Made by a program: the position numbers and the translations under genes. Below are positions 44,925 through 53,195 of a stretch of DNA of 64,000 nucleotides, piece after piece. Source of the DNA: Silanimonas sp021297925 (GTDB lineage: Bacteria > Pseudomonadota > Gammaproteobacteria > Xanthomonadales > Xanthomonadaceae); contig JAPZTL010000009.1 of NCBI GenBank assembly GCA_027532825.1, positions 124,001-188,000 on the forward strand, given 5' to 3'. The notes under the pieces were generated by a model. The model saw nothing but the letters and a program-made list of their open reading frames with translations, did not search any database and had not been told where the DNA came from. Each line of letters begins with the position of its first letter. Position 1 is the stretch's first letter.

Positions 44925-45838
44925 GCGGCCATCGCATCACACGCGGCGCGGGCTGCCAAGCACACGGTCGTGGCATGGATGTCGACGATGTCCTCGACGC
45001 CCGGCGCATACCCGCCCGCCATCGCGACCGAGAGCGGCAGGCCGTGGCGACGGCAGGCCTCGAGCACGAAGCGATCCCGCTGCGCCAAGCCCGCCTTGGT
45101 CAGGGCGAGCTGGCCAAGCCGATCGCCGACGAAGGGATCGGCCCCCGCGAGGTAGACCACCGCCCCGGGGCGCGCGGCGTCGATGGCGCGCGGCAGGTGG
45201 GCCGCGAGCAGATCGAGGTAGCGCGCGTCATCCGTCCCGGGCGGCAGGGGCACGTCGAGATCGGAGGCCGGCTTGATCGCCGGGTAGTTCTTTGCGTCAT
45301 GCATCGAGAAGGCGAAGATCGCGTCGTCGCCGGCCACCAGTTCGGCGGTGCCGTTGCCGTGGTGCACGTCGAGGTCGACGATGAGCACGCGCCGGGCGAG
45401 ACCCTCGGCCTGCACATGCCGCGCGGCCACCACGGCGTCGTTGAAAATGCAGTAGCCGCCGCCGCGGTCGTAGGCCGCGTGGTGCGTGCCACCGGCGAGG
45501 TTCACCGCGACGCCGTCGCCGCGCAGTGCGGCCTCCAGCGCCGCGATCGTGCCACCAACGGTGCGGCGTGCGCGCTTCGCCATCGCTTCCGACCAAGGGA
45601 AGCCGATGCGGCGTTGCTCTTGGGTGCTCAGCGTGCCGCGGCGGACACGCTCGATGTAATCGGGGCAATGGACGCGCCGAAGCGCCTCATCACTGGCGGA
45701 CACGGGCTCGTGCAGTGTCACGCCCCATCGCTCGGCGTGATCGCGGACGCGCTCGTACAGGCGGCGGTACTTGGCCATCGGGAAGGCGTGGCCTTCCGGC
45801 AGCGGCAGCTCGAAGGTCGGGCAGAAGAAGGCTTTCAT
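44894..45838 (-). CDS. HDAC-family amidohydrolase, second copy
   Basis: A 314-residue zinc deacetylase-fold protein. The HH pair is H119-H120 in GGTHHAAYDRGGGYC, the ligands are D157 and H159 in DLDVHHGNGT, and the third is D234 in AGADPF. The subgroup differs from the member at 19479: here GGTHHA replaces PPGHHS, and SAGFDAH is replaced by LAGADPF, which resembles the class IV/HDAC11-like and bacterial AcuC-like proteins. Substrate unknown. It overlaps the DUF4097-like gene downstream, and pckG lies 145 bases upstream on the same strand. Confidence 0.92.
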   Translation of the reverse strand: MKAFFCPTFELPLPEGHAFPMAKYRRLYERVRDHAERWGVTLHEPVSASDEALRRVHCPDYIERVRRGTLSTQEQRRIGFPWSEAMAKRARRTVGGTIAALEAALRGDGVAVNLAGGTHHAAYDRGGGYCIFNDAVVAARHVQAEGLARRVLIVDLDVHHGNGTAELVAGDDAIFAFSMHDAKNYPAIKPASDLDVPLPPGTDDARYLDLLAAHLPRAIDAARPGAVVYLAGADPFVGDRLGQLALTKAGLAQRDRFVLEACRRHGLPLSVAMAGGYAPGVEDIVDIHATTVCLAARAACDAMAACTPSPSASA

Positions 45839-45890
45839 CGCCTTAGGCTAGCGAGCCTGCCTGCCGATCGGGGCATTCGCTTCTCCCTCG

Positions 45891-45912
45891 GTCGGGGCAC
45901 TCCTGCCCCGAC
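45891..45912. repeat. Perfect 9-bp-stem hairpin, REP-like
   Basis: GTCGGGGCA (45891-45899), loop CTCC, TGCCCCGAC (45904-45912), followed by a second palindrome-like CTCGGGCGCTCGG. Short paired hairpins of this kind with a CATCCATGCC tail are common as dispersed intergenic repeats in xanthomonads. It sits between the pckG stop and the HDAC-family start. I saw no second copy in the window. It may also act as a weak terminator, but lacks a T-run. Confidence 0.35.
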
Positions 45913-45983
45913 TCGGGCGCTCGGCATCCATGCCTCGCTTTCCGCGAAACGCCCCGCTCAGCGGCGCGGCTCGCGACGACGCT

Positions 45984-47756
45984 TCACGCTGCGGCCTTCT
46001 TCGCCTCGGCCTCGAGCGCCGCGGCCACGCGCTGGCGCTCGGCTTCAAGAGCCGCCGGCAGGCGCGGGCCGAACTCGGCGAGGTACTCGCCGATCGAGGC
46101 CATCTCGGCCTCCCAGCCGTCGCGGTCGTAGCCGAACAGCACGTCGCGGGCCTCGTCGCTCAAGCGGAGGCCTTCGAGGTTGATGTCCTCGCGCTTCGGG
46201 AACAGGCCCACCGGGGTGTCGACGGCGCCGGCCTTGCCCTCGCAGCGCTTGAGCATCCACTCCAGCACGCGCAGGTTGTCGCCGAAGCCCGGCCACAGGA
46301 ACTTGCCGTCGCTGCCCTTGCGGAACCAGTTGACGTGGAAGACCTTCGGGAGCTTGTCGGCTTTCGCGCCGAAGCTGAGCCAGTGGCTGAAGTAGTCGGC
46401 GAAGTTGTAGCCGCAGAAGGGCTTCATCGCCATCGAGTCGCGGCGCACCACGCCCACCGCGCCGGTGGCGGCGGCGGTGGTCTCGGACGCCATGCCGGCA
46501 CCGACCAGCACGCCGTGGGCCCAGTCGCGGGCCTCGAACACCAGGGGCACCAGGGAGGCGCGACGGCCGCCGAAGACGATGGCGCTGATCGGCACGCCCT
46601 GCGGGTCCTCGGCCTTCGGCGAGTACGAGGGACACTGCTTGGCCGAGACGGTGAAACGGGCGTTCGGGTGCGCGGCCGGGCCCTTGGCCGGGTCGAAGGG
46701 CTGGCCCTTCCAATCGGTGACCGGCACGCGGTCGTCGAGGCCTTCCCACCAGGGCTGATTGTCCTCGGTCACGCCGACGTTGGTGAAGATGGCATCGCGG
46801 TCGAGCATGGCCAGCGCATTCGGGTTGCTCTTCGCACCCGTGCCCGGGGCCACGCCGAAGTAGCCGGCTTCCGGGTTGATGGCGTACAGGCGCCCATCGG
46901 CACCGGGGCGCATCCAGCAGATGTCGTCGCCGACCGTCCAGACCTTCCAGCCCTTCTCGCGGTAGCCCTGCGGCGGGATGAGCATGGCGAGGTTGGTCTT
47001 GCCGCAGGCGCTCGGGAAGGCCGCGGCGACATAGTGCGTCTGCCCTTCCGGATTCTCGATGCCGACGATGAGCATGTGCTCGGCCAGCCAGCCTTCCTGG
47101 CGCGCCTGGTAGCTGGCGATGCGCAGCGCGTGGCACTTCTTGCCGAGCAGGGCGTTGCCGCCGTAGCCCGAGCCGAAGCTCTTGATCGCCAGCTCTTCCG
47201 GGAAATGCATGATGAAACGGCGGTCGGGGTCGAGCTCGCCGGTGGAGTGCAGGCCCTTCACGAAGGACCCCTCGCGCTCGATGCGCGCCAGCGCGGCCGC
47301 GCCCATGCGGGTCATGATCCGCATGTTGGCCACGACGTAGGGCGAGTCGGTGATCTCGACGCCGCAGCGGGCGAGCGGCGAATCGATGGGCCCCATGCAG
47401 TAGGGCACGACGTACAGCGTGCGGCCCTTCATGCAGCCGGCGAACAGGACGTCCATCTGCGCATGGCCTTCGGCCGGCGACATCCAGTGGTTGTTCGGGC
47501 CGGCATCGTCGCGGTGGGTCGTGCAGACGAAGGTCAGGTGCTCGACGCGGGCCACGTCGCCGGGGTGCGAGCGGTGCAGCGTGCAGCCCGGATGCGTCTC
47601 GGCGTTCAGGCGGTGCAGCGTGCCGTCGGCCAGCATCCGCTCGGTCAGCATCGCGTTTTCGGCATCCGAACCGTCGCACCAGTGGATGCGGTCGGGCCGG
47701 GTCAGCTGGGCGACGGACGCGACCCAGTCGTTCAACGCCGCAAGACGGCTGCTCAT
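45984..47756 (-). CDS. pckG: Phosphoenolpyruvate carboxykinase (GTP)
   Basis: This enzyme makes PEP and CO2 from oxaloacetate and GTP, feeding gluconeogenesis. The 590-residue protein is the GTP type, as shown by the length and by FPSACGKTNLAML (the GTP-binding P-loop with the reactive cysteine), the GDDICWMRPGADGRLYAINPEAGYFGVAPGT block, the STGELDPDRRF and the FGGRRA blocks. The ATG at 47756 has GGAG at good spacing; a GTG at 47765 would add three residues. The C-terminal 40 residues are Ala/Glu-rich. Close by is a fatty-acid locus whose product acetyl-CoA is consumed elsewhere. Confidence 0.97.
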   Translation of the reverse strand: MSSRLAALNDWVASVAQLTRPDRIHWCDGSDAENAMLTERMLADGTLHRLNAETHPGCTLHRSHPGDVARVEHLTFVCTTHRDDAGPNNHWMSPAEGHAQMDVLFAGCMKGRTLYVVPYCMGPIDSPLARCGVEITDSPYVVANMRIMTRMGAAALARIEREGSFVKGLHSTGELDPDRRFIMHFPEELAIKSFGSGYGGNALLGKKCHALRIASYQARQEGWLAEHMLIVGIENPEGQTHYVAAAFPSACGKTNLAMLIPPQGYREKGWKVWTVGDDICWMRPGADGRLYAINPEAGYFGVAPGTGAKSNPNALAMLDRDAIFTNVGVTEDNQPWWEGLDDRVPVTDWKGQPFDPAKGPAAHPNARFTVSAKQCPSYSPKAEDPQGVPISAIVFGGRRASLVPLVFEARDWAHGVLVGAGMASETTAAATGAVGVVRRDSMAMKPFCGYNFADYFSHWLSFGAKADKLPKVFHVNWFRKGSDGKFLWPGFGDNLRVLEWMLKRCEGKAGAVDTPVGLFPKREDINLEGLRLSDEARDVLFGYDRDGWEAEMASIGEYLAEFGPRLPAALEAERQRVAAALEAEAKKAAA

Positions 47757-47901
47757 CGGTGGCACTCCGGAAGGGGAAGACGGGCCAGCCGGAACCCCTC
47801 GCAGGGGCGGCGCTCAGCGCCGCGCGGCCGCGATCCGGCTCAATGCATACGTATTCTAACCCGCCCGGCGCCCCCAAGGCGTCAAAGCCCCGGACCGGCC
47901 G

Positions 47902-48495
47902 TCAGGGGATCAGGGCGCCCATCACGTGGTTGACGTAGGCCTCGAACTCGTCGTGGTGCAGGCGCGGCTGGCCCAACTGCAGGCTGAGCTGGAGGAAGCC
48001 CACGTAGGCCGCGTAGGTCAGACGGGCCCGGTTGATGGCCTCGAGGCGAGGCAGCCCGGCCTGCCGGAAGCTGGCGGCCAGGTAGTCCATGCGCCGCTGC
48101 GACACCCGGGCCAGCACCGGGCGGACGACAGGGTGGTCGAGCGCCTTGAGCAATTCGCTGTAGATCTTGTGCGGGCGCAGTTCGTGAGCGACCAACTGGA
48201 AGAGGTTCCGCAACCGCTCACGGGGGTCCGGGAAGGCCTCGAGCTTGCCGAACACGGTCTCCTGTTCCATCGCCTCCCACTGGTCCAGCGCGGCGGCGAG
48301 CAGGGCCTCCCGCGAGGGGAAATGCCAGTAGAAGCTGCCCTTGGTGACGCCAAGCCGGCGTGCCAGCGGCTCGACCGCGACCGCGGCCACGCCCTCTTCG
48401 GCGATCACGTCGAGGGCGGCGTTCGCCCAATCGAGGGCGGACAGTCGATTGGGGCGCTCGTTCTTTGCGACGGAGGCGGCGGAGGCGGCGGGCAT
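47902..48495 (-). CDS. TetR-family regulator, probable fatty-acid-locus repressor
   Basis: A 197-residue regulator with the TetR helix-turn-helix at about 41-59 (VEPLARRLGVTKGSFYWHFP) and a ligand domain with SELLKALDHPVVRPVL. It is divergent from the hydrolase-fadE operon, and the gap holds inverted repeats (48587 and 48625) fitting its binding. TetR proteins next to fadE commonly sense acyl-CoA. The ATG at 48495 is the normal domain start (MPAASAASVAKNERP); the frame is open further upstream to an ATG at 48588, which is less likely. Ligand unknown. Confidence 0.88.
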   Translation of the reverse strand: MPAASAASVAKNERPNRLSALDWANAALDVIAEEGVAAVAVEPLARRLGVTKGSFYWHFPSREALLAAALDQWEAMEQETVFGKLEAFPDPRERLRNLFQLVAHELRPHKIYSELLKALDHPVVRPVLARVSQRRMDYLAASFRQAGLPRLEAINRARLTYAAYVGFLQLSLQLGQPRLHHDEFEAYVNHVMGALIP

Positions 48496-48556
48496 GCGGG
48501 CAAGGGTCGGAGGTCGGACGGCGGCCAAGGAGGCCCCGGCGAGGGCCGGATGATCG

Positions 48557-48570
48557 ACACAATACTGTGT
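48557..48570. repeat. Inverted repeat upstream of the TetR gene
   Basis: ACACA (48557-48561), ATAC, TGTGT (48566-48570) form a 14-bp palindrome in the TetR/hydrolase gap. It differs from the two ATAC-N6-GTAT repeats but has a similar size and could be a third, weaker site for the same protein or for the TetR gene's own promoter. Confidence 0.35.
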
Positions 48571-48586
48571 GCATCGCGCTTTCACC

Positions 48587-48600
48587 ATACGCAGACGTAT
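48587..48600. promoter_or_regulatory. TetR-type operator candidate 1
   Basis: ATAC (48587-48590), six bases GCAGAC, GTAT (48597-48600): an inverted repeat whose ATACG/CGTAT half-sites are five bases long. It ends at the first base of the TTGACA -35 box, so bound protein would block RNA polymerase. It matches site 2 exactly in half-sites and spacing. Confidence 0.6.
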
Positions 48601-48629
48601 TGACAGCGCCGGAAACGCCTCGCCATACT
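48600..48629 (+). promoter_or_regulatory. Strong sigma70 promoter of the hydrolase-fadE operon
   Basis: TTGACA (48600-48605) is a perfect -35. CATACT (48624-48629) is a 4-of-6 -10 after an 18-base spacer. Transcription would start at about 48636-48637, which is the first base of the ATG at 48637, so the message would be leaderless. Both inverted repeats overlap the promoter. Confidence 0.55.
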
Positions 48630-48638
48630 CATCCGTAT
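48625..48638. promoter_or_regulatory. TetR-type operator candidate 2
   Basis: ATAC (48625-48628), six bases TCATCC, GTAT (48635-48638), extending to CCATAC/GTATGG. It covers the -10 box and the start codon at 48637. The same ATAC-N6-GTAT form as site 1, with centres 38 bases apart, suggests one protein binding both. Confidence 0.6.
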
Positions 48639-49542
48639 GGTTGAACTGCCGCCCCTGCCGCCCCCCCTTGCTTCGTTCGACTGGACGGGTGCGGACGGCG
48701 TGCGCTTGGCCGCGAGTGCCTCGGGTCCGCTCGGCGATACGCCCGCGGTGCTGTTCGCCCACGGCTTCGGACAGACCCGGCACGCCTGGGCCCGCAGCAT
48801 GCAGGCCCTGGCGCGCGAGGGAATCGCCAGCGCGGCGTGGGACCTCCGGGGCCATGGCCAGTCCGGTCGCAATCCGGGGGGCCACGCCTACGAGGTCGAA
48901 CAGTTCATCCAAGATGCCCTGGCGATCCGGGCCACGCTCGCCACCCCGCCAATCCTCGTCGGCGCGTCGATGGGGGGCCTCATCGCCCTCGCCGCACAGG
49001 CCCGGGGCGCCCGCTTCGCCGGCCTCGTGCTGGTGGACGTGACGCCGCGCTGGGAACTCGGCGGGATGCAGCGCATCCTCGCCTTCATGGGTGCGCACGC
49101 CGACGGCTTCGACGACTACGAGCACGCCGCGAACGAAATCGCGGCCTACCTGCCGCACCGGCGGGAACGCAAATCGGCGTCCGACCTCGCCCACCTGCTG
49201 GTGCGTGCGGACGACGGACGACTGCGCTGGCACTGGGACCCGCGCCTGCTGCGCGACCTCGCCGACAGCGCCAAGCATCAGGATGAACTGGCGGAAGCGG
49301 CCCGTGCGGTCGATGTGCCGATCCTCCTGATCAGTGGCGGACGCAGCGACCTCGTCTCCGACGAGACCATCGCCCATTTCCGCTCGCTGGTGCCGCACGC
49401 CTCGCACGTGCGGCTGCCGGACGCCACCCACATGGTGGCCGGCGACGACAACGACGCCTTCACGCGCGTCGTTCTCGACTTCGTTTCGTCCCGCGGCGAC
49501 GCGGGCCCCACCCTCGGACCCCTGCGCGGAGCCCAGCCATGA
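48637..49542 (+). CDS. Alpha/beta hydrolase
   Basis: A 301-residue alpha/beta-hydrolase-fold protein with the nucleophile elbow GASMGG (S111), the oxyanion HGFGQTRHAW block near residue 42, and a late DATHMVAGDDN block with the catalytic histidine. Such enzymes act as esterases, thioesterases or lipases. It is the first gene of the operon with fadE (ATGA overlap at 49539), so hydrolysis of acyl esters feeding beta-oxidation is a reasonable inference. No ribosome-binding site is seen, fitting a leaderless transcript. No signal peptide. Confidence 0.88.
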   Translation: MVELPPLPPPLASFDWTGADGVRLAASASGPLGDTPAVLFAHGFGQTRHAWARSMQALAREGIASAAWDLRGHGQSGRNPGGHAYEVEQFIQDALAIRATLATPPILVGASMGGLIALAAQARGARFAGLVLVDVTPRWELGGMQRILAFMGAHADGFDDYEHAANEIAAYLPHRRERKSASDLAHLLVRADDGRLRWHWDPRLLRDLADSAKHQDELAEAARAVDVPILLISGGRSDLVSDETIAHFRSLVPHASHVRLPDATHMVAGDDNDAFTRVVLDFVSSRGDAGPTLGPLRGAQP

Positions 49543-52013
49543 GTGCCCTCCTCCCTTTCCTTGTCCTGCTGCTCGCGGTGGCCATCGCGGCCTACCATCG
49601 CTGGTCGCTTGCGGTGTTCACCGCGATCGCCGGCGCCGGGCTTGTCGGCGTCGGCCTGACGGGCCTCGCGCCGGTCGCCACTTGGGTCGCCGCCGGCCTG
49701 CTGGCCGTCGTCGCGCTGCCGCTACTGCTGACGCCGATCCGCCAGAACCTGATCACGGCGCCGCTGCTCAAGTTCTACACGAAGATCCTGCCGCCGCTCT
49801 CCGACACCGAGAAGACGGCGCTGGAAGCGGGCACCGTCGGCTTCGAGGGCGAATTGTTCTCTGGCGCGCCGAAGTGGGGCCAGCTGCTCTCGCAGCCGAA
49901 GCCCACGCTCACCGCCGAGGAGCAAGCCTTCCTGGATGGCCCGGTCGAAGAGGTTTGCAAGATGACCAACGACTGGGAAACCACCCACGTGCATGCGGAC
50001 CTCGAGCCGCAGGTATGGGAGTACCTGAAGAAGAACAAGTTCTTCGGGATGATCATCCCTAAGGAGTACGGCGGCCTCGGCTTCTCGGCGCTGGCCCACC
50101 ACAAGGTCATCCAGAAGCTGGCCTCGATCTCGGCCACGCTGAGCTCGACCGTCGGCGTGCCGAACTCGCTCGGCCCGGCGGAACTGCTGCTGCACTACGG
50201 CACCGAAGACCAGAAGCGCCACTATCTGCCGCGCCTCGCCGATGGCCGTGAGATCCCCTGCTTCGCGCTGACCGGCCCGACGGCGGGTTCCGACGCCACC
50301 TCGCTGCCGGACTTCGGCATCGTCTGCGAAGGCGAGTGGAATGGCGCCAAGGTGCTGGGCGTCAAGCTGACCTTCGACAAGCGCTACATCACGCTGGCCC
50401 CGGTGGCGACCGTGATCGGCCTGGCCTTCCGCCTCCACGACCCGCAGAAGCTGCTCTCCGACGACGTCGACCGCGGCATCACCCTGGCGCTGATTCCGCG
50501 CGACACCCCGGGGTTTGAGATCGGCCGCCGCCACTTCCCGCTCAACTGCACGTTCATGAACGGCCCGCTGCATGGCAAGGACGTCTTCCTGCCGCTCTCG
50601 CAGCTGATCGGCGGCGAGGACTACGTGGGCCAGGGCTGGCGCATGCTGGTCGAGTGCCTGTCCGTGGGCCGAGCGATCACCCTGCCCTCGACCTCTAGCG
50701 GCGCGGCCAAGCTCGCCGCGGCGGCCACCGGCGCCTACTCGCGCATCCGCAAGCAGTTCGGCCTGTCGATCGGCCGTTTCGAAGGCGTCGAGGAGGCGCT
50801 GGCGCGCATCGCCGGCAACACGTATGCGGTCGCCGCGCTGTCGCAGGCGACCGCGGCCGCGGTGGATCGCGGCGAGAAGCCGGCCGTTCCCTCGGCCATC
50901 GCCAAGTACCACGCCACCGAGATGGCCCGCGACGTCGGCAAGGACGCGATGGACGTCCACGGCGGCAAGGGCGTGATCCTCGGCCCCTCGAACTACCTCG
51001 GCCGCGGCTGGCAGGCCGCCCCGATCTCGATCACGGTGGAAGGCGCGAACATCATGACGCGCTCGCTGATGATCTTCGGCCAGGGCGCCATCCGCTGCCA
51101 TCCGTGGGTGCTGAGGGAAATGCAGGCCGCCACGCATCCGGACCCGGTCGTGCGCCTGCGCGAGTTCGACACCAACCTGTTCGGCCACATCGGCTTCGCG
51201 ATCAGCAATGCCGTCCGCAGCCTGTGGATGGGCCTGACCTTCGCCGCTTTTGGCAAAGCGCCGGGCGACGACTACACGAAGCGCTTCTACCGCCGCCTCA
51301 ACCGCTATTCCGCGAACCTTGCGCTGGTTGCCGACACGTCGATGTTGACGCTGGGCGGCAAGCTGAAGTTCAAGGAGAAGCTGTCAGGCCGCCTCGGCGA
51401 CGTGCTCTCGCAGCTCTACATCGCCAGCGCGATGCTGAAGCGCTACGAGGACGAGGGCCGCCCGGCCTCCGAGCAGCCGCTGCTCGCCTGGGCCTTCCAC
51501 GACTCGGTCTTCAAGATCGAGAACGCGCTGTCCGGCGCGCTGCGCAACTACCCGATCCGTCCGGTCGGCTGGCTGCTGTGGCTGCTGGTGTTCCCGCTGG
51601 GCCGCCGCGCCCAGGCGCCGAGCGACCGCCTCGGCCGCCGCGCCGCGGCCCTGCTGATGTCGCCCTCCGACGCCCGCGATCGCCTGGTGAGCGGCGTGTT
51701 CCTGACGCCCTGCGAGAACAACCCGGCCGGTCGCGTCAACGCGGCGCTGGCCAAGGTGATCCTCGCCGAGCCGGTGGAGCGTAAGTTCATGAAGGCGGTC
51801 AAGGGCGGCGAGATCGCTGCGCTGGACTACGCGGGCCAGCTGGCGGAAGCCGTCCGGAAAGGACTGATCACCGCCGAGGAGAAGGCCCAGCTCGAGGAAC
51901 TGCGCCGCCTGACCTGGGATGCGATCAGCGTCGACGACTTCGACCACGAGGACCTGGTCGCCGCCTCGCTGGTGCGTGGCGCGAAGTCCGGCGACACCCG
52001 CCGCGCGGCCTGA
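49539..52013 (+). CDS. fadE: Acyl-CoA dehydrogenase FadE
   Basis: FadE performs the first oxidation of fatty-acid beta-oxidation, passing electrons to an ETF or membrane carrier. The 824-residue protein has the FadE form: two N-terminal hydrophobic segments (about 4-66), acyl-CoA dehydrogenase domains with the GTEDQKRHYLPRLADG and TGPTAGSDATS blocks, and a C-terminal DUF1974-type extension. The catalytic glutamate is E501 in TVEGANIMTRSLMIF. E. coli FadE is 814 residues. Its start overlaps the hydrolase stop. A terminator-like hairpin lies 23 bases after the stop. Confidence 0.95.
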   Translation: MSALLPFLVLLLAVAIAAYHRWSLAVFTAIAGAGLVGVGLTGLAPVATWVAAGLLAVVALPLLLTPIRQNLITAPLLKFYTKILPPLSDTEKTALEAGTVGFEGELFSGAPKWGQLLSQPKPTLTAEEQAFLDGPVEEVCKMTNDWETTHVHADLEPQVWEYLKKNKFFGMIIPKEYGGLGFSALAHHKVIQKLASISATLSSTVGVPNSLGPAELLLHYGTEDQKRHYLPRLADGREIPCFALTGPTAGSDATSLPDFGIVCEGEWNGAKVLGVKLTFDKRYITLAPVATVIGLAFRLHDPQKLLSDDVDRGITLALIPRDTPGFEIGRRHFPLNCTFMNGPLHGKDVFLPLSQLIGGEDYVGQGWRMLVECLSVGRAITLPSTSSGAAKLAAAATGAYSRIRKQFGLSIGRFEGVEEALARIAGNTYAVAALSQATAAAVDRGEKPAVPSAIAKYHATEMARDVGKDAMDVHGGKGVILGPSNYLGRGWQAAPISITVEGANIMTRSLMIFGQGAIRCHPWVLREMQAATHPDPVVRLREFDTNLFGHIGFAISNAVRSLWMGLTFAAFGKAPGDDYTKRFYRRLNRYSANLALVADTSMLTLGGKLKFKEKLSGRLGDVLSQLYIASAMLKRYEDEGRPASEQPLLAWAFHDSVFKIENALSGALRNYPIRPVGWLLWLLVFPLGRRAQAPSDRLGRRAAALLMSPSDARDRLVSGVFLTPCENNPAGRVNAALAKVILAEPVERKFMKAVKGGEIAALDYAGQLAEAVRKGLITAEEKAQLEELRRLTWDAISVDDFDHEDLVAASLVRGAKSGDTRRAA

Positions 52014-52036
52014 CCGCCACGCGACACGGCATCACG

Positions 52037-52062
52037 GAACGGCGGGCCTTGGCCCGCCGTTC
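52037..52062 (+). terminator. Terminator of the fadE operon
   Basis: A perfect 12-base-pair stem, GAACGGCGGGCC (52037-52048) and GGCCCGCCGTTC (52051-52062), with a two-base loop TT. Very stable, but few T residues follow (TGCTATGC). It lies between fadE and the DUF4442 gene, whose ribosome-binding site is 30 bases on. Confidence 0.65.
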
Positions 52063-52104
52063 TGCTATGCGAACCCCTGCGCGATATCACCCCCGGGAGA
52101 ACTG

Positions 52105-52584
52105 ATGAGCACGACCACGCCCCTGCTCGCCCTGTACCGCCGCTTCGAGCGCCTGCCGCTGGGCCGCTGGCTGTTTTCGCGCGCCGTGTGCTTCAAGGCG
52201 CCCTACTTCGGCACGATCCATCCGACCATCACCCGGCTGGAGCACGGCCGCTGCGAGGCCCGCATCCCGCATCGGCGGGGCATGCAGAACCACATCGGCA
52301 GCGTGCACGCGATCGCCCTGTGCAACCTGGCCGAGCTTTGCGCCGGGGTGATGACCGATGCCTCGCTGCCCAAAGGCATGCGCTGGATCCCGAAGGGCAT
52401 GGAAGTGCAGTACCTGAAGAAGGCCATGGGCCCGCAGCACGGCGTGGCGACGCCGAGGATCCCGCTGGTGGAGTCCGCCACCGGCTACGACCTGCCGGTG
52501 GACGTGGAGGTGCGGGACGCGGACGGCGCGGTGGTGTTCCGCGCCGCGGTCACCATGTGGCTGTCGCCGAAGCCCGCGCGCTGA
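52105..52584 (+). CDS. DUF4442 hotdog-fold thioesterase-like protein
   Basis: A 159-residue protein of the DUF4442/hotdog type. The core NHIGSVHAIALCNLAELCAGVMT and the MEVQYLKKAMGP block resemble acyl-CoA thioesterase-like proteins found with fatty-acid genes. GGGAG lies eight bases before the ATG at 52105. Position after fadE suggests action on acyl-CoA; the strong hairpin before it implies its own start or partial read-through. Converges with a DUF922 gene after 15 bases. Confidence 0.83.
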   Translation: MSTTTPLLALYRRFERLPLGRWLFSRAVCFKAPYFGTIHPTITRLEHGRCEARIPHRRGMQNHIGSVHAIALCNLAELCAGVMTDASLPKGMRWIPKGMEVQYLKKAMGPQHGVATPRIPLVESATGYDLPVDVEVRDADGAVVFRAAVTMWLSPKPAR

Positions 52585-52599
52585 GCGCCCCGGGGCCTC

Positions 52600-53184
52600 T
52601 CAGTACCGCCGGGGCTCCAGCCGGAGCACGGCGCCTTGGCGGGCACCGAACGCGGTGCGACGGTCGTAGCGGTCGTGCGCCATCTGCTGCCGCATCTCGG
52701 CGCGCCACGCGGTCCGACCCAACCATCGCCTCGCGGCGACGCAGTCCTTGAAGGGCGTGGCCATCGCAGACACCGCCTGCCGATGGTGCTCTGCCACCGC
52801 CGCCACGCCGATGTCGACATGTCCCTCCTCGTGGATCGCCAGCGGCCGGCCGATCGGCCCCCAGGTCCGGCGCACGAACGCCGATGGCGCCGGGACCTCC
52901 GCCAGCACGGGGCGGACCACGTGGAGGTCGAGTCGTGTCCGCGGCTGGTCGAGACGACAGCCTCCTCCGGGGGACGGGAGGAGGTTGACCACGATCTCGT
53001 AGTCGACGCGGGTCCGGGCGTGGCTGCCCAGCTGCCGATCCAGGGCCGCCAGCGCCTCCCGGAAACGACCGGAATGCTGGATCTCGATCGCGACGGTCTC
53101 GTCCCGGCGCTGGACGTCGATGCCGTCGGGAAGGCTCGGCGTTGCGGGGGCGACGAGGACGGCGGCGGCGAACCAGTGCCACAC
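52600..53184 (-). CDS. DUF922-like secreted zinc metalloprotease candidate
   Basis: A 194-residue protein with a short hydrophobic N-terminus (FAAAVLVAPAT) that may be a signal peptide, and a zinc-peptidase signature HEEGH (IHEEGHVDIG) near residue 117, matching DUF922, annotated in families as predicted secreted Zn-dependent proteases. The start is uncertain: GTG at 53184 gives MWHWFAAAVL. It lies 11 bases downstream of the MFS gene on the same strand. Substrate unknown. The two cysteines flanking the core (GGGCRL, KDCVAA) may be paired. Confidence 0.72.
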   Translation of the reverse strand: MWHWFAAAVLVAPATPSLPDGIDVQRRDETVAIEIQHSGRFREALAALDRQLGSHARTRVDYEIVVNLLPSPGGGCRLDQPRTRLDLHVVRPVLAEVPAPSAFVRRTWGPIGRPLAIHEEGHVDIGVAAVAEHHRQAVSAMATPFKDCVAARRWLGRTAWRAEMRQQMAHDRYDRRTAFGARQGAVLRLEPRRY

Positions 53185-53195
53185 GGCCCCGGAAC

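Noticed and set aside
45839..45983. A small gene between pckG and the second HDAC-family gene
   Set aside because: No frame has both a start with a ribosome-binding site and a plausible sequence; the gap is better explained by the hairpin at 45891-45912.
47847..47854. ATACGTAT as a third TetR operator upstream of pckG
   Set aside because: The half-sites are fused without the six-base spacer of the sites at 48587 and 48625, and the sequence is a common short palindrome.
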